DNA of 64,000 bases. Origin: Vibrio gelatinilyticus. GTDB lineage: Bacteria > Pseudomonadota > Gammaproteobacteria > Enterobacterales > Vibrionaceae. Location of the stretch: positions 1-64,000 of the forward strand of contig NZ_JAJNNZ010000013.1 in the NCBI RefSeq assembly GCF_022836845.1, in the 5' to 3' direction. The translations under genes were made by a program, and so were the position numbers. Numbering within the stretch: the first letter of the stretch is position 1; the number at the start of each line of letters is the position of its first letter. This document shows, in pieces, positions 28,923-38,740 of the stretch. The notes beneath the pieces were generated by a model. The model searched no databases. It was given only the letters and a program-made list of their open reading frames with translations, and was not told the DNA's origin.

Positions 28923-29552
28923 TTATTCGTTGGCGTCATTGAGAAGTATTACCGCCTGGGTTCGGTTTTTAACCCCTAGCTTGCGAAAAATCGCCGTCAT
29001 GTGGGCCTTAATCGTGGCTTCCGATACGTTGAGGTCATAGGCGATTTGCTTGTTGAGTAGACCGTCCGAAAGCATCCCTAGTACTTTATATTGTTGGGGC
29101 GTTAATGCCGCAATTCGCTCTGCTAGGTCGTGACTCTCGCTACTTTGAGAGAGAAGTTCCACAGGGAAATAGGGTTCGCCTTCTAATACCTGGCTGAGCG
29201 CTCCAATTAGGGCTCTCATGTCACTCGATTTTGGGATAAAGCCAAATGCCCCATGGGTCTTCACCTGAGATACAATGCTAGGCTCTTCACTAGCCGAAAT
29301 AACGACGATCGGGATCTCGGGGTGGTCAGCTCGAAGATGGATAAGACCAGACATGCCATTGGCTCCGGGCATCTTGAGGTCCAACAAGATGAGATCGGGT
29401 TCTTCACTCTTTTCGAGCAAGTTAAGCAACGATTCCAAAGAGTCGGCTTCTAAGAGGTTTGCACCACTAAATGCCATGTGCACAGATTGAAACAAGGCAT
29501 TGCGGAACAATGGGTGATCATCTGCGATAACGATGGTGTAGGTCGGTTCCAT
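28923..29552 (-). CDS. crbR: LuxR/NarL-type response regulator, CrbR/ErdR-like
   Basis: 209 residues. The N-terminal receiver carries acidic Asp11 and Asp12 (IVIADDHPLF), phosphoacceptor Asp58 (LILLDLKMPG), conserved Ser/Thr (VVISASEE) and Lys (IPKSSD). The C-terminal LuxR helix-turn-helix (ALTPQQYKVLGMLSDGLLNKQIAYDLNVSEATIKAH) is complete. Sequence style and location point to the CrbR/ErdR partner of CrbS-type kinases, which activates acs. It lies about 6 kb from the CrbS-like gene on the opposite strand, so they are not co-transcribed. Partnership is inferred. The start at 29552 gives the usual MEPTYTIVIADDH. Confidence 0.85.
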   Translation of the reverse strand: MEPTYTIVIADDHPLFRNALFQSVHMAFSGANLLEADSLESLLNLLEKSEEPDLILLDLKMPGANGMSGLIHLRADHPEIPIVVISASEEPSIVSQVKTHGAFGFIPKSSDMRALIGALSQVLEGEPYFPVELLSQSSESHDLAERIAALTPQQYKVLGMLSDGLLNKQIAYDLNVSEATIKAHMTAIFRKLGVKNRTQAVILLNDANE

Positions 29553-29654
29553 AACGGCTCTGCTTTTTACAGTATTGTTAACTAATATTATTGGTTCTAT
29601 TGAGCCTTTCAACAACCCACTAGGCTTAAAAGTCTGAGGCGAATCGCCTTTTCT

Positions 29655-31463
29655 CTATTGCATCAAATTGTTTGATTGTAAATGACGTACAAAATCTTCA
29701 GCGGGTACGAAGCCTGTCAGGCGAGCTTGAGGTTGAGGTTCACCCTGACTATCCCAAAACTCGATAGTTGGAAGGCCAAGGACTCTCATGCTCTGCAACA
29801 GTTGAATGTCTTGAGGTTGGTTCTTCGTCACATCGGCTTGCAGTAATACAAATTTCTTTAGGATAGGTTCGACACTCTTATCGTGGAAAGTGTATTTCTC
29901 GAATTCTTTGCAGGCCACACACCAATCAGCATAGAAATCTAACATCACTGGTTTTCCGGCTTGTTTGGCCAGTACTAACTGTTGGTTAAGCTCCTCAATA
30001 TTGTTGATGGCGATAAACTCAATGCGTGATTCCTTTATGACATTGTTTGCGCTGTCAGAAAACCAGTAATTGAGCGCCGGTTGCGCTGATGCCAATAATC
30101 CCAGTATCGCCACGATACCCACAAAACTTTGCTTCCAGCCACCAAACGGTAAGGTATTCTTTTGATGGTACAACCATCCAAAGGCCGTTAACCCCAACAG
30201 TGACCATAGTATTGTCGCCCAAAATTCAGGAATAATTCGTTCAAGCAAAAACAGTGGCGCAGCCAACAGCACGAATCCAAAAAGAACTTTCACGCGATTC
30301 ATCCAGCCACCTGCTTTTGGCAGTAAGTGATTACCGAATACGGCGGCAGCAATGAGTGGGATCCCCATGCCGATAGCCAGTGAGTAGAGAGCCAGTCCAC
30401 CGGTTAGCAAGTTGCCACTTTGCGCGACATACAAAAGCGCGCCAGAAAGCGGTGCCGTAGTGCACGGAGAGCATACTAGGCCAGAAATGGCTCCCATCAA
30501 AAACACCCCAAGCAAACTGCCCCCTTTTTGCTTATTGCTAAGGTTGTTGAGCCAAGTCTGTAATGAACTTGGTAGCTGAAGGGTAAACGCACCAAACATG
30601 GAAAGAGCGAGAGCGACAAACAATATGCTCAAAGACAACAATACATAAGGGTGTTGCATTGCCGCTTGAAATTGCATACCAGCAGAAGCGACGATCAGGC
30701 CTAACAAGGTGTAGGTTAATGCCATTCCTTGAACGTAAATGAATGATAAACCGAGAGCTTGTCTTTGAGTCCGCTTTCCGCCGCCGAGCACGATACTGGT
30801 CAAAATGGGGTACATCGGCAGCACGCAAGGGGTAAACGCAAGGCCAATACCGAGTATAAGAAACAGTAATGGTGTCCACCATGTTTCGTCGAGCTGATTG
30901 GCAAGGTCATTGCCACTGCTGTTCGATGTTGGCGCACTGATTGCTGGCTGTACGGTGCTTTCTGGAGAAGTGACTGTATTGCTAGGAGAGGAAGGATGAG
31001 TGAATGAAAACGGTGCGATATCAATAATGCGTGTTTCTGGTGGGTAGCAAAATCCAGCTTTAGCACAACCTTGATATTGAACGATAAGTCTCGCACCCGA
31101 TTGATAGTCACTCAAAGGAACTTCAACAAAAAGAGGTTGGGTGTAAATGTTGACGTCGCCAAAAAACTCATCTTGATAAGGTGTACCGTCTTCCATCTGT
31201 ATTTCGCCAAGTGACACATTCTCAGCGGATATCGAGATGCGTTCCTGATAGAGGTAGTATTGCTCTTTGACTTGCCAATCGATAAAGACTTTGTTGCCTT
31301 GCTGATAGTAATTGAGTGGGAAAGCTTCATCGACAGGTACAAATGTGTTGGCGCTGCTTGGCGTAAAGGCGCTGTTGGACTCAGCTTGGCCAAAGAGGGC
31401 GAAGCTAGACCAGGACATGAATGTTAACGAGAGAAGAACTAATTTTACTACGGTGCGCATCAT
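29655..31463 (-). CDS. dsbD: Thiol:disulfide interchange protein DsbD
   Basis: 602-residue membrane electron carrier that passes electrons from cytoplasmic thioredoxin to periplasmic DsbC, DsbG and CcmG. A signal peptide is followed by periplasmic nDsbD with its Cys pair ([15 protein letters not shown]). The eight-helix domain has [11 protein letters not shown] and [12 protein letters not shown], and cDsbD has a thioredoxin-like [14 protein letters not shown]. All six active Cys are present. I start at the Met-Met pair (31463), which begins the signal peptide; an ATG 20 codons upstream is less likely. Confidence 0.95.
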   Translation of the reverse strand: MMRTVVKLVLLSLTFMSWSSFALFGQAESNSAFTPSSANTFVPVDEAFPLNYYQQGNKVFIDWQVKEQYYLYQERISISAENVSLGEIQMEDGTPYQDEFFGDVNIYTQPLFVEVPLSDYQSGARLIVQYQGCAKAGFCYPPETRIIDIAPFSFTHPSSPSNTVTSPESTVQPAISAPTSNSSGNDLANQLDETWWTPLLFLILGIGLAFTPCVLPMYPILTSIVLGGGKRTQRQALGLSFIYVQGMALTYTLLGLIVASAGMQFQAAMQHPYVLLSLSILFVALALSMFGAFTLQLPSSLQTWLNNLSNKQKGGSLLGVFLMGAISGLVCSPCTTAPLSGALLYVAQSGNLLTGGLALYSLAIGMGIPLIAAAVFGNHLLPKAGGWMNRVKVLFGFVLLAAPLFLLERIIPEFWATILWSLLGLTAFGWLYHQKNTLPFGGWKQSFVGIVAILGLLASAQPALNYWFSDSANNVIKESRIEFIAINNIEELNQQLVLAKQAGKPVMLDFYADWCVACKEFEKYTFHDKSVEPILKKFVLLQADVTKNQPQDIQLLQSMRVLGLPTIEFWDSQGEPQPQARLTGFVPAEDFVRHLQSNNLMQ

Positions 31464-31571
31464 TTTATTATCAGCTTTTGATCGAAAGAACCGGAACGTC
31501 CTAGTGAAACATCTAAGACTCATCTTAACCTAAGACAGGATGATGGGAAGTTTTGTTTCAATACAAACCAA

Positions 31572-31602
31572 AAAAAGAGCTGCTAAATCAGCAGCTCTTT
31601 GA
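31572..31602 (-). terminator. Terminator of dcuA
   Basis: Stem aaagagctgct / agcagctcttt with an aaatc loop, followed on the minus strand by a T-run, 27 bases past the dcuA stop. dsbD must have its own promoter beyond this. Confidence 0.88.
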
Positions 31603-31628
31603 GTTCAACACGGAAAGTCGCACGATGC

Positions 31629-32939
31629 TTATCCGATCAGTAGGCCACCGAAAGCAAAGCCCAATGCCACAGACGTCGAAATCGTCACCACGCCTGGAAT
31701 AAAGAATGGGTGATTGAAAACGTAGCGGCCAATACGCGTTGAGCCCGTATCGTCCATCTCTACAGCAGCAAGTAGCGTTGGGTAGGTTGGTAGTACAAAC
31801 AATGCACTGACTGCAGCAAACGATGCGACAGCGGTAAGAGGAGCGACGCCAATCGCCAGAGCAGCAGGCATGAGAGCAACCGTGGTAGCGCCTTGAGAAT
31901 ACAACAACATGGAAGCAAAGAAGAGTACCAGAGCGAGCATCCAAGGATAGTCAGACAATAAAGCGCCAGCGACATCTTTAATCTCATCAACATGAGAGTT
32001 GACGAAAGTAGAACCTAACCAAGCGACACCCAGTACGCAAACGCAAGCTGTCATACCAGATCGGAAAGTCGCGGCTGAAGGGATCTGTGATGCATCGATT
32101 TGCGTGACCATAGTGATTGCGGCGGCAGCGGCCAACATCACTGTCATGATCGCCTCATTACGACCCAGTGCTGGATTTTCGATTAAACCGATGGAACCTG
32201 AAATAGCCGCAGCGTAACAAACCACGAATGCGATCGCGCCTAGGAAAATATAGGTGGCCGTTTTCGCCGTCGGCAAGATCTCACGTTTTTGCTCGGTATT
32301 AAGTTTGATCAGCCCTTGCTCGAGGCGTTCTTGGTAGATTGGATCATCTGCCAATTCACGCCCCATAAAGTTGGCAACGAATGCTCCGACCATACAAGCA
32401 ATAAAGGTAGTCGGGATGCACACGGCAAGTAGCGTTAAGTAATCAACACCCATAGGGGCTAGCATTGCTGCAAAGGCAACGACCGCCGCCGAAATAGGGG
32501 AGGCCGTAATCGCTATTTGAGACGCAACAACAGCGATTGAAAGCGGGCGAGATGGTCTAACGCCCTGGCCTTTAGCAACCTCTGCAATCACAGGCAGTGT
32601 CGAAAACGCCGTGTGGCCGGTTCCCGCCATCAGCGTCATAAAGAAGGTGACAATAGGGGCATAGAAAGTAATGCGCTCAGGGTGCTTACGCAAAAAGCTT
32701 TCTGCCACTTGCACCAACCAATCCATACCACCAGCGACCTGCATAGCAGCGATCGCGGTAATGACAGACATAATGATGAGAATCACATCAACAGGAATAA
32801 AGGCTTGGCTAGTTGGTACGCCCAAGCCCAGAGATAGAACAATGACCCCAGCACCACCGGCAAAGCCAATGCCAATTCCGCCAATACGTGCCCCAATAAA
32901 AATAAAGAGCAAAACGACAGCGAGCTCTATAGCTATCAT
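31629..32939 (-). CDS. dcuA: Anaerobic C4-dicarboxylate transporter DcuA
   Basis: 436-residue inner-membrane transporter (10–12 helices) exchanging aspartate, fumarate and succinate. GARIGGIGIGFAGGAGVIVLSL, MQVAGGMDWLVQVAE, MAGTGHTAFSTLPVIAEVAKGQGVRPSRPLS and SQIAITASPISAAVVAF match E. coli DcuA better than DcuB, as does the end (MDDTGSTRIGRYVFNHPFFIPG). It lies downstream of aspA with a terminator between them, the same aspA–dcuA order as in E. coli. DcuA supplies aspartate for AspA. Confidence 0.93.
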   Translation of the reverse strand: MIAIELAVVLLFIFIGARIGGIGIGFAGGAGVIVLSLGLGVPTSQAFIPVDVILIIMSVITAIAAMQVAGGMDWLVQVAESFLRKHPERITFYAPIVTFFMTLMAGTGHTAFSTLPVIAEVAKGQGVRPSRPLSIAVVASQIAITASPISAAVVAFAAMLAPMGVDYLTLLAVCIPTTFIACMVGAFVANFMGRELADDPIYQERLEQGLIKLNTEQKREILPTAKTATYIFLGAIAFVVCYAAAISGSIGLIENPALGRNEAIMTVMLAAAAAITMVTQIDASQIPSAATFRSGMTACVCVLGVAWLGSTFVNSHVDEIKDVAGALLSDYPWMLALVLFFASMLLYSQGATTVALMPAALAIGVAPLTAVASFAAVSALFVLPTYPTLLAAVEMDDTGSTRIGRYVFNHPFFIPGVVTISTSVALGFAFGGLLIG

Positions 32940-33052
32940 AGTATTTCCTCGTAGAGTGTTTCGATTTTGTAAGCGTTGTAAGCTTACTCGTTAAAATAAG
33001 TCATGATTAAAATATTATTTTGCAAAACTGTTAACTCGTCATATAAATCACT

Positions 33053-33081
33053 AAAAAGGCTCCCTAGACGGGAGCCTTTTT
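33053..33081 (-). terminator. Terminator of aspA
   Basis: Perfect 12-base stem aaaaaggctccc / gggagccttttt with a tagac loop directly after the aspA stop codon. Read-through into dcuA is possible but most transcripts should end here. Confidence 0.9.
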
Positions 33082-33084
33082 AGT

Positions 33085-34536
33085 TTATTCGTAGCGCTTG
33101 GCTTTATACTGAGGTTTCATGAGATTGTCCACCGAGAATATGTCATCTAACTCACCTTCAGACAAAAGCCCTCTCTCAAGTACCACCTCTCGAACACTTT
33201 TCCCCGTTTCCGCGCATATCTTACCGACGACATCACCTTCATGATGGCCAATGTAGGGGTTGAGGTAAGTGACAATACCGATGGAGTTGAAGACATGGCC
33301 TTCACAAATTTCTTTATTAACAGTGATGCCATCAATACACTTATCGCGAAGGTTAATACAGGCGTTATTGAGAATCTCCATCGACTCAAACATGCTTTGA
33401 GCAATAACGGGTTCCATGACATTTAATTGCAGTTGCCCACCTTCTGCAGCGAAAGAGACAGTATTGTCATTCCCCAGTACTTTAAAACAAACCTGATTGA
33501 CCACTTCAGGAACAACAGGGTTTACTTTTGCTGGCATGATAGACGAACCTGCTTGTAGCTCTGGTAAGTTAAGTTCATTTAGGCCTGCGCGAGGACCTGA
33601 CGAAAGTAGCCGTAAGTCATTACAAATCTTGGACAGTTTAACCGCCAGGCGCTTGAGTGCGCCGTGCGTCATGACGTAAGCACCGCAGTCTGACGTTGCT
33701 TCAATCAAATCTTCAGCAGGTACGCAAGGTAAGCCTGTCACCTTTGCCAGATGCTTCACCGCCAGATCTTGGTAACCCTCAGCCGCATTCAAGCCTGTGC
33801 CAATTGCAGTTGCACCAAGGTTAACCTCTAACAAAAGTTTGGATGTGTAATCGAGGTTACGGATCTCTTCATTAAGAGTGACGGCCCAAGCGCGAAACTC
33901 CTGGCCCACCGTCATAGGAACAGCGTCTTGAAGCTGTGTTCTACCCATTTTAAGAACCGTCGAAAATTCTTGGCTTTTGGCCTCAAATGCCCCTTTTAGG
34001 TATTCGATTGATTCAACTAACTGACACACGCTGTTGTAAACCGCAATGCGAAAGCCTGTAGGGTAGGCGCAGTTGGTGGACTGACTTTTATTGACGTGAT
34101 CGTTTGGGTTGATAAATTGGTATTGGCCTTTTTCCTTGCCCATTAGCTCAAGAGCGACATTGGCAATCACTTCATTGGTGTTCATGTTGACTGATGTGCC
34201 AGCACCGCCTTGAAAAACATCCGATGGGAATTGGTCCATGCATTTGCCCGTTTCTAAGATCACGTCACAAGCTTCAATTATGTACTTGGCGATATCTTTT
34301 GGTAGCACTCCCAACTCTCGGTTGGCTAAGGTGGCTGCTTTTTTTGTCATCACCATCCCTCGAATGAATTCAGGGACATCGGAAATAGTGCTGCTTGAAA
34401 TATTGAAATTCTCGATAGCGCGTAAAGTATGAATGCCATAATACGCGTCTGCTGGAACATGACGTTGGCCTAATAGATCTTCTTCAATGCGTGTGGCTTG
34501 ATTGGCTGCAATAGGTGCACAAGGGGGAGTAGCCAT
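33085..34536 (-). CDS. aspA: Aspartate ammonia-lyase
   Basis: 483-residue enzyme converting L-aspartate to fumarate and ammonia, a homotetramer of the fumarase/aspartase superfamily. [25 protein letters not shown] begins the core, [25 protein letters not shown] is substrate-binding, and [19 protein letters not shown] is the superfamily signature with the catalytic Ser. Works with DcuA in aspartate/fumarate metabolism, often anaerobically. The N-terminal ten or so residues are not conserved in the family, so the precise start is uncertain. Confidence 0.96.
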   Translation of the reverse strand: MATPPCAPIAANQATRIEEDLLGQRHVPADAYYGIHTLRAIENFNISSSTISDVPEFIRGMVMTKKAATLANRELGVLPKDIAKYIIEACDVILETGKCMDQFPSDVFQGGAGTSVNMNTNEVIANVALELMGKEKGQYQFINPNDHVNKSQSTNCAYPTGFRIAVYNSVCQLVESIEYLKGAFEAKSQEFSTVLKMGRTQLQDAVPMTVGQEFRAWAVTLNEEIRNLDYTSKLLLEVNLGATAIGTGLNAAEGYQDLAVKHLAKVTGLPCVPAEDLIEATSDCGAYVMTHGALKRLAVKLSKICNDLRLLSSGPRAGLNELNLPELQAGSSIMPAKVNPVVPEVVNQVCFKVLGNDNTVSFAAEGGQLQLNVMEPVIAQSMFESMEILNNACINLRDKCIDGITVNKEICEGHVFNSIGIVTYLNPYIGHHEGDVVGKICAETGKSVREVVLERGLLSEGELDDIFSVDNLMKPQYKAKRYE

Positions 34537-34937
34537 AGGTTGGATCCTTAGATAATTATTCTATTAAAAAACGATAATTCGGGGCCATATCTGCTTTAAG
34601 AATCCATTCGTCAGAATTATTGGCTAAATAGTGTGTCCTGACTTACAGGGTCTATATTACTGAAAGTAGCACATAAAAATAGTAGCCAGATCACTATTTT
34701 TAGCAAATCTTTACAAATTGCAATGGAGAATATCGGGAGAGTGATAGCGAGATAAAATGTGCTGCTATCTATTGTTTAGTAAATCAATATTGAGAGGTCA
34801 ATTATCAATATGAGACAATCGTTTGAGCTTTTAACACTATTGAGCGTACACTGACAAAATCAGCTACTTATGGCCTTACCAAGAATGAATGTCGTTTGAG
34901 CCATCTGGAATTCGTGGCTTTCGATCAAGGAGGAACT
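34537..34937. other. 401-base divergent region between aspA and fxsA
   Basis: AT-rich, no supported ORF. It contains a CRP-like site (34632–34647), a perfect 10-base inverted repeat (taaaaatagt at 34674–34683, actatttta with its partner to 34702), and a second weaker hairpin (gatagc / gctatc, about 34743–34769). Promoters for aspA (leftward) and fxsA (rightward) lie here. Confidence 0.5.
34632..34647 (-). promoter_or_regulatory. Candidate CRP site upstream of aspA
   Basis: tgtgt-N6-ttaca matches tgtga-N6-tcaca at 8 of 10 positions and lies about 96 bases upstream of the aspA start codon. E. coli aspA is subject to CRP control. By-eye match. Confidence 0.42.
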
Positions 34938-35444
34938 GTGTTCCCTATATTATTGCTTCTATTTATTTTCGTACCAATTGTCGAAATTGGCCTTTTTATT
35001 CAAGTGGGTGGGTTTTTAGGATTGTGGCCTACTATCGCGTTGGTACTAGTTACCGCGTTTGTCGGAGCCTCTTTAGTGCGTAGTCAGGGGTTGCGTACGT
35101 TAATGACGGTACAACAACGTTTACAGCAAGGTGAAATGCCAGCACAGCAAATCTTAGAGGGTGTCATGCTGGCAGTGTCAGGCGTGCTCTTGTTGACTCC
35201 TGGATTTATGACGGATGCGCTCGGTATGCTGGTACTATTACCTGCTCCCCGTGCTGCTATTGCTCGTTACTTAATGAGTAAGGTTGTGGTCAGTAATATG
35301 TCTGGCAATTTCCAGAATCATCACTTCCACGGTCAAGATCCATTTCAACAAGACCCTTTTCAATCACATCAAGATAAAGGGGATACCTTTGAAGGTGAGT
35401 ATGAGCGCAAAGATGGCAAAGACGATCACAACAAGCTTAACTAA
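34938..35444 (+). CDS. fxsA: FxsA family membrane protein
   Basis: 168-residue inner-membrane protein with four helices in the first 125 residues (FPILLLLFIFVPIVEIGLFIQVGG is the FxsA N-terminal motif, and LRTLMTVQQRLQQGEMPAQQILEGVMLAVSGVLLLTPGFMTDALG the core). A hydrophilic, His/Asp-rich tail follows. In E. coli FxsA (also next to aspA) relieves exclusion of phage T7 by F plasmid; the cellular role is unknown. The GTG start at 34938 has an aggagg site five bases upstream; an upstream ATG would add a non-conserved tail. Confidence 0.9.
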   Translation: MFPILLLLFIFVPIVEIGLFIQVGGFLGLWPTIALVLVTAFVGASLVRSQGLRTLMTVQQRLQQGEMPAQQILEGVMLAVSGVLLLTPGFMTDALGMLVLLPAPRAAIARYLMSKVVVSNMSGNFQNHHFHGQDPFQQDPFQSHQDKGDTFEGEYERKDGKDDHNKLN

Positions 35445-35459
35445 CTCGAGTTATTGATT

Positions 35460-35945
35460 ATGCTGTCTCGCTTACGACTGTCTCGACGACGTTGGAATAC
35501 GGTGCTTATTTTTGCGGTGATGGGCTTTATCCTAGTGATGTCAGCCCCATCGCTGATTAAGCAATATTTGCTTCCGGAAGAACAAGCGGCTAGCTCTTTT
35601 ATTCTCGATCCTAAGCTACGAGTCACTCAGTTGCATTTACCAAAGGTTTCACTGACGCTGTCATCAACACAGTGGCGCAGTAATAAGGCTCTTGAGCTGG
35701 TAGGAGAAGAATTGGTTGCGCGCTGGGTGTCCCTAAAAGGAACATCAGTGTCGAATGAGCTTTTTAGTCGTTTAAAGCCAACCTTACCAGCACCGGTCAC
35801 TATTGAGGTCTGGTATCAAGCGACGGAAGAGCCACAACGTATTACAGCGTATCAAACGAACGACTTCTGGTTGTTTTCCAGCTATGAAAAACAATGGGTA
35901 GCGGTGTCATTTGAGAGCAATTACCTGTTTCCCAATCCAAATTAG
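35460..35945 (+). CDS. Single-helix membrane protein of unknown function
   Basis: 161 residues that I do not recognise. A basic N-terminus ([12 protein letters not shown]) precedes one hydrophobic helix (about residues 13–34, [20 protein letters not shown]), so it is likely an inner-membrane protein with a periplasmic domain of about 125 residues. No Cys. The context between fxsA and mutM is compact (15 bases after fxsA, 13 before mutM), so it is probably translated from a shared transcript. The ATG at 35460 is used rather than the in-frame TTG six bases upstream. Function unassigned. Confidence 0.78.
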   Translation: MLSRLRLSRRRWNTVLIFAVMGFILVMSAPSLIKQYLLPEEQAASSFILDPKLRVTQLHLPKVSLTLSSTQWRSNKALELVGEELVARWVSLKGTSVSNELFSRLKPTLPAPVTIEVWYQATEEPQRITAYQTNDFWLFSSYEKQWVAVSFESNYLFPNPN

Positions 35946-35958
35946 TAGTGAAGATATT

Positions 35959-36771
35959 ATGCCTGAATTGCCTGAAGTAGAAGTCAGCCGCATGGGGATC
36001 TCACCTCACCTCATGCATCAAAAAATTGACAGAATTACCGTTCGCCAACGACAGTTGCGTTGGTTGATCCCCGATGAATTGCATCAATTAGAAGGGCAGG
36101 TGATTACTTCGGTGCGGCGCAGAGCGAAATATTTACTCATTGATACCGACGCAGGTACCGCCATTATTCATTTAGGCATGTCAGGCTCACTGCGTGTATT
36201 GGAAAATGCACCTGCAGCCGAAAAGCACGATCACGTTGACCTCATATTATCCAATGGCAAAGTGCTGCGATACAACGACCCGCGACGCTTCGGAGCCTGG
36301 TTGTGGTGTCCACCAGGGGAATCTCATCAAGTGATTGACAATTGTGGTCCCGAACCACTCAGTGATGATTTTGATGCCGATTGGATGGCGCAGCGTGCTC
36401 GTAATAAAAGTGTGGCGGTCAAAACCTTTATCATGAATAACGCCCATGTGGTCGGAGTGGGTAATATATACGCCAGTGAATCGCTTTTCTCGGCGCAAAT
36501 TCATCCGAAAAAACCGGCGGGGCAATTGTCAGCAAAGCAGTGGCGTCGTTTGGTATCTGAAATCAAGCTGGTGCTGACTCGTGCGATTGAGCAAGGGGGC
36601 ACGACGCTAAAGGATTTTTCGCAAGCCGACGGCAAGCCGGGGTACTTTGCTCAGGAACTGTTGGTTTATGGTCGGGCCGGAGAGCCGTGCAAGGTCTGTG
36701 GACAGGTTATCTCTGAGATGAAGATTGGCCAGCGCAATACCTTCTTTTGTGAAAAGTGTCAGGCCATATAG
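35959..36771 (+). CDS. mutM: Formamidopyrimidine-DNA glycosylase
   Basis: 270-residue base-excision repair enzyme that removes 8-oxoguanine and other oxidised purines and cuts the strand. The mature protein begins with catalytic Pro1–Glu2 ([10 protein letters not shown]), and [20 protein letters not shown] is the helix-two-turn-helix. The C-terminal zinc finger has four Cys (CKVCGQ ... FFCEKC). Full length with the start at 35959. Read-through from fxsA and the small gene before it is plausible. Confidence 0.97.
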   Translation: MPELPEVEVSRMGISPHLMHQKIDRITVRQRQLRWLIPDELHQLEGQVITSVRRRAKYLLIDTDAGTAIIHLGMSGSLRVLENAPAAEKHDHVDLILSNGKVLRYNDPRRFGAWLWCPPGESHQVIDNCGPEPLSDDFDADWMAQRARNKSVAVKTFIMNNAHVVGVGNIYASESLFSAQIHPKKPAGQLSAKQWRRLVSEIKLVLTRAIEQGGTTLKDFSQADGKPGYFAQELLVYGRAGEPCKVCGQVISEMKIGQRNTFFCEKCQAI

Positions 36772-36789
36772 TGGTTTGGTTATAGCCAT

Positions 36790-36823
36790 TAAAAAAAACG
36801 AGCACCTTGGCGCTCGTTTTTTT
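36790..36823. terminator. Convergent terminator mutM / lpxM
   Basis: Stem of A-run plus acgagc paired with gctcgt plus T-run around an accttggc loop, in the gap between converging genes. A and T runs on both sides suit both directions. Confidence 0.85.
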
Positions 36824-36824
36824 G

Positions 36825-37775
36825 TTATTGATAGATGCGCGAACCGTCTCGCTGTGTTTCGAGTAGATAGAGGTTCCACATGTATTGCTCTGGTTTGTCG
36901 TGCAGCAATTGTTCGATGGCGTGATTCATCGCTCGGGCATCTTGTTCCTCATCACCTGACGGAAACTGCTCCAATGCAGGCAAAATATGCACTTCGTAGC
37001 GGCAGGTTTTGTCATTGTAGGCCGGAAGTACGGGAACTACTTTGGATTTTGACAATCGCGCCATTTTTCCAAATCCTTTCAGGGTGGCTTTCTCTGTCGC
37101 AAAGAAAGGAACGAAGACGGAGTTTTGTGGCCCATGGTCTTCATCGGGTAACCAATAACCGATATAACCATCTTTGATCGCGCGAACAAACGGCTTGATC
37201 CCGGCACTACGTGCGAAAATACGGCCACCATATTGCATACGTTGTACATGCATCAGCCAGTCACCAATGGGGTTATTCTGAGGCTTCATAATGGTCGATA
37301 CTTTATAACCTTGAGCTGCTAGCATCACCGCAGGATAATCTACAGCCCATGCGTGGGGCGCAAGAATGATCACATTTTCGCCAGCGTCGAGCAGTGGCAA
37401 TAGATTGTTTTCCCCAATCATTACACCGCGTTTTTGGTTGTGTTTAGTCGAGCGAATTAAAAACTCAGAATAGCCGAGCATATACTGGGCAGCTTTGGCA
37501 AAGGTCTCTTCAACGATATGTTGGATTTCTTGCGGTGATTTCTCAGGAAAACACTTTTCTAGATTAACCCTTGCTCGACGAACAACACGACCATTTTTTT
37601 TGACAATAAACGTCGAGACATAACGTGCAAAGCTGTCGCGCCATTTTGGAGGCATGAATGCCAGTAATGCTGCAAATAAAATGCCTAGCCAAGTCCCCCA
37701 ATGCTTCGGATGCAAAAAGGCCCATTGAAATTTTGGGTCATAAAGGTGCTTGTCGGTGTTGTTTTGGTTACTCAT
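36825..37775 (-). CDS. lpxM: Lipid A secondary acyltransferase, LpxM/LpxN type
   Basis: 316-residue inner-membrane acyltransferase of the HtrB/MsbB family that adds a secondary acyl chain to Kdo2-lipid A. One N-terminal helix (TWLGILFAALLAFMPP) and the catalytic HX4D motif (APHAWAVDYP) are present. By gene order it matches V. cholerae VC0212, LpxN, which adds 3-hydroxylaurate, a chain needed for later glycine modification and polymyxin resistance. Which acyl chain is used here cannot be read from the sequence, so the symbol is generic. The gene lies 18 bases after the LpxL-like gene. Confidence 0.88.
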   Translation of the reverse strand: MSNQNNTDKHLYDPKFQWAFLHPKHWGTWLGILFAALLAFMPPKWRDSFARYVSTFIVKKNGRVVRRARVNLEKCFPEKSPQEIQHIVEETFAKAAQYMLGYSEFLIRSTKHNQKRGVMIGENNLLPLLDAGENVIILAPHAWAVDYPAVMLAAQGYKVSTIMKPQNNPIGDWLMHVQRMQYGGRIFARSAGIKPFVRAIKDGYIGYWLPDEDHGPQNSVFVPFFATEKATLKGFGKMARLSKSKVVPVLPAYNDKTCRYEVHILPALEQFPSGDEEQDARAMNHAIEQLLHDKPEQYMWNLYLLETQRDGSRIYQ

Positions 37776-37793
37776 GGTGACCTACTAATAAGA

Positions 37794-38735
37794 TTACTGG
37801 TAGCGGGAGTCAGTTAGTGCTTTGTCGGGAAGAGACTTGAAGCGCTTGTGTAACCACATCCACTGTTCGGGTGCGCGCAGTATAATCTGTTCTACGTATT
37901 TATTCATATACGCGGCTGCAGCTACCTCGTCTTTTTGAGGGTACTTGTCTTCGATGGACTGATCAGCAATGATTTCATACTTCCCTTCGGCGGTGCGGAA
38001 CCCCGACCCCGGTACTATCGCGCATTTGCTGGTATACGCCAGAATACTGGTTCCTGTGGTAGTACAGGCTTGTTGCTCGGCGAAGAAAGGCACAAAAACT
38101 GACTTGTTGTGGCCATAGTCTTGATCCGGCAGGTAAAATAAGCGATGCCCTTTACGCATAACCCGGATCATCTGCTTGAGATCAGTACGGTAGATCAGCT
38201 GGTTACCATTGCGAGTACGGCCTCGGAATTGAATGAATTCATAAGCAGGGTTACTGTGTGGTCGATAAGCGCCATAGCCAGGTAATCCAAGGACCGCGAA
38301 AGCGCGTGCCGTGATCTCCAAATTGAGTGCGTGTACACAGCACAGCAATACCCCTTTGTTATCCGCTTGGTGCTGTTCGAGCGCAGACAAGTTTTTAGCC
38401 ACGAGAATCTTTTTAAAGCGCCAGGTAGGCCAAAACCAGGTAATGCCAGTTTCAATCAGTGCCATGCCTGAGTTTTTAAAATTTTCTTCAACAAAAGCGT
38501 TATTGTCATCAGCGGATTTTTCTGGGAAACATAGCTCAAGGTTACGACGAGCGATATGGGCGCGTTTCTCACCAAATTTCATACCAAACTTACCGATGGA
38601 ACGGCCAATTTTTAGAAGCGCTGGATAAGGCAGTAAATTGACAAGCAGAGCCAATAAACCAAAGCCAAGCCATACACCCCAGTATTTAGGATGAAGCAGG
38701 GAAACTGAAAACTGGGGTTTTAATTCTTTACTCAT
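37794..38735 (-). CDS. lpxL: Lipid A secondary acyltransferase, LpxL type
   Basis: 313-residue enzyme of the same family as its downstream neighbour. It has one N-terminal helix (YWGVWLGFGLLALLVNLLPYPALL) and an HX4E motif (CVHALNLEITARA) typical of LpxL/LpxP. It probably adds the first secondary acyl chain (myristate in V. cholerae, by position of VC0213). Conserved PDQDYGHNKSVFVPFFAEQQACTTTGTS. The start is MSKELKPQFS at 38735, giving an end just short of slmA; the upstream ATG at 38771 overlaps slmA and lacks support. Operon with lpxM and perhaps slmA. Confidence 0.9.
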   Translation of the reverse strand: MSKELKPQFSVSLLHPKYWGVWLGFGLLALLVNLLPYPALLKIGRSIGKFGMKFGEKRAHIARRNLELCFPEKSADDNNAFVEENFKNSGMALIETGITWFWPTWRFKKILVAKNLSALEQHQADNKGVLLCCVHALNLEITARAFAVLGLPGYGAYRPHSNPAYEFIQFRGRTRNGNQLIYRTDLKQMIRVMRKGHRLFYLPDQDYGHNKSVFVPFFAEQQACTTTGTSILAYTSKCAIVPGSGFRTAEGKYEIIADQSIEDKYPQKDEVAAAAYMNKYVEQIILRAPEQWMWLHKRFKSLPDKALTDSRYQ

Positions 38736-38740
38736 AATCT

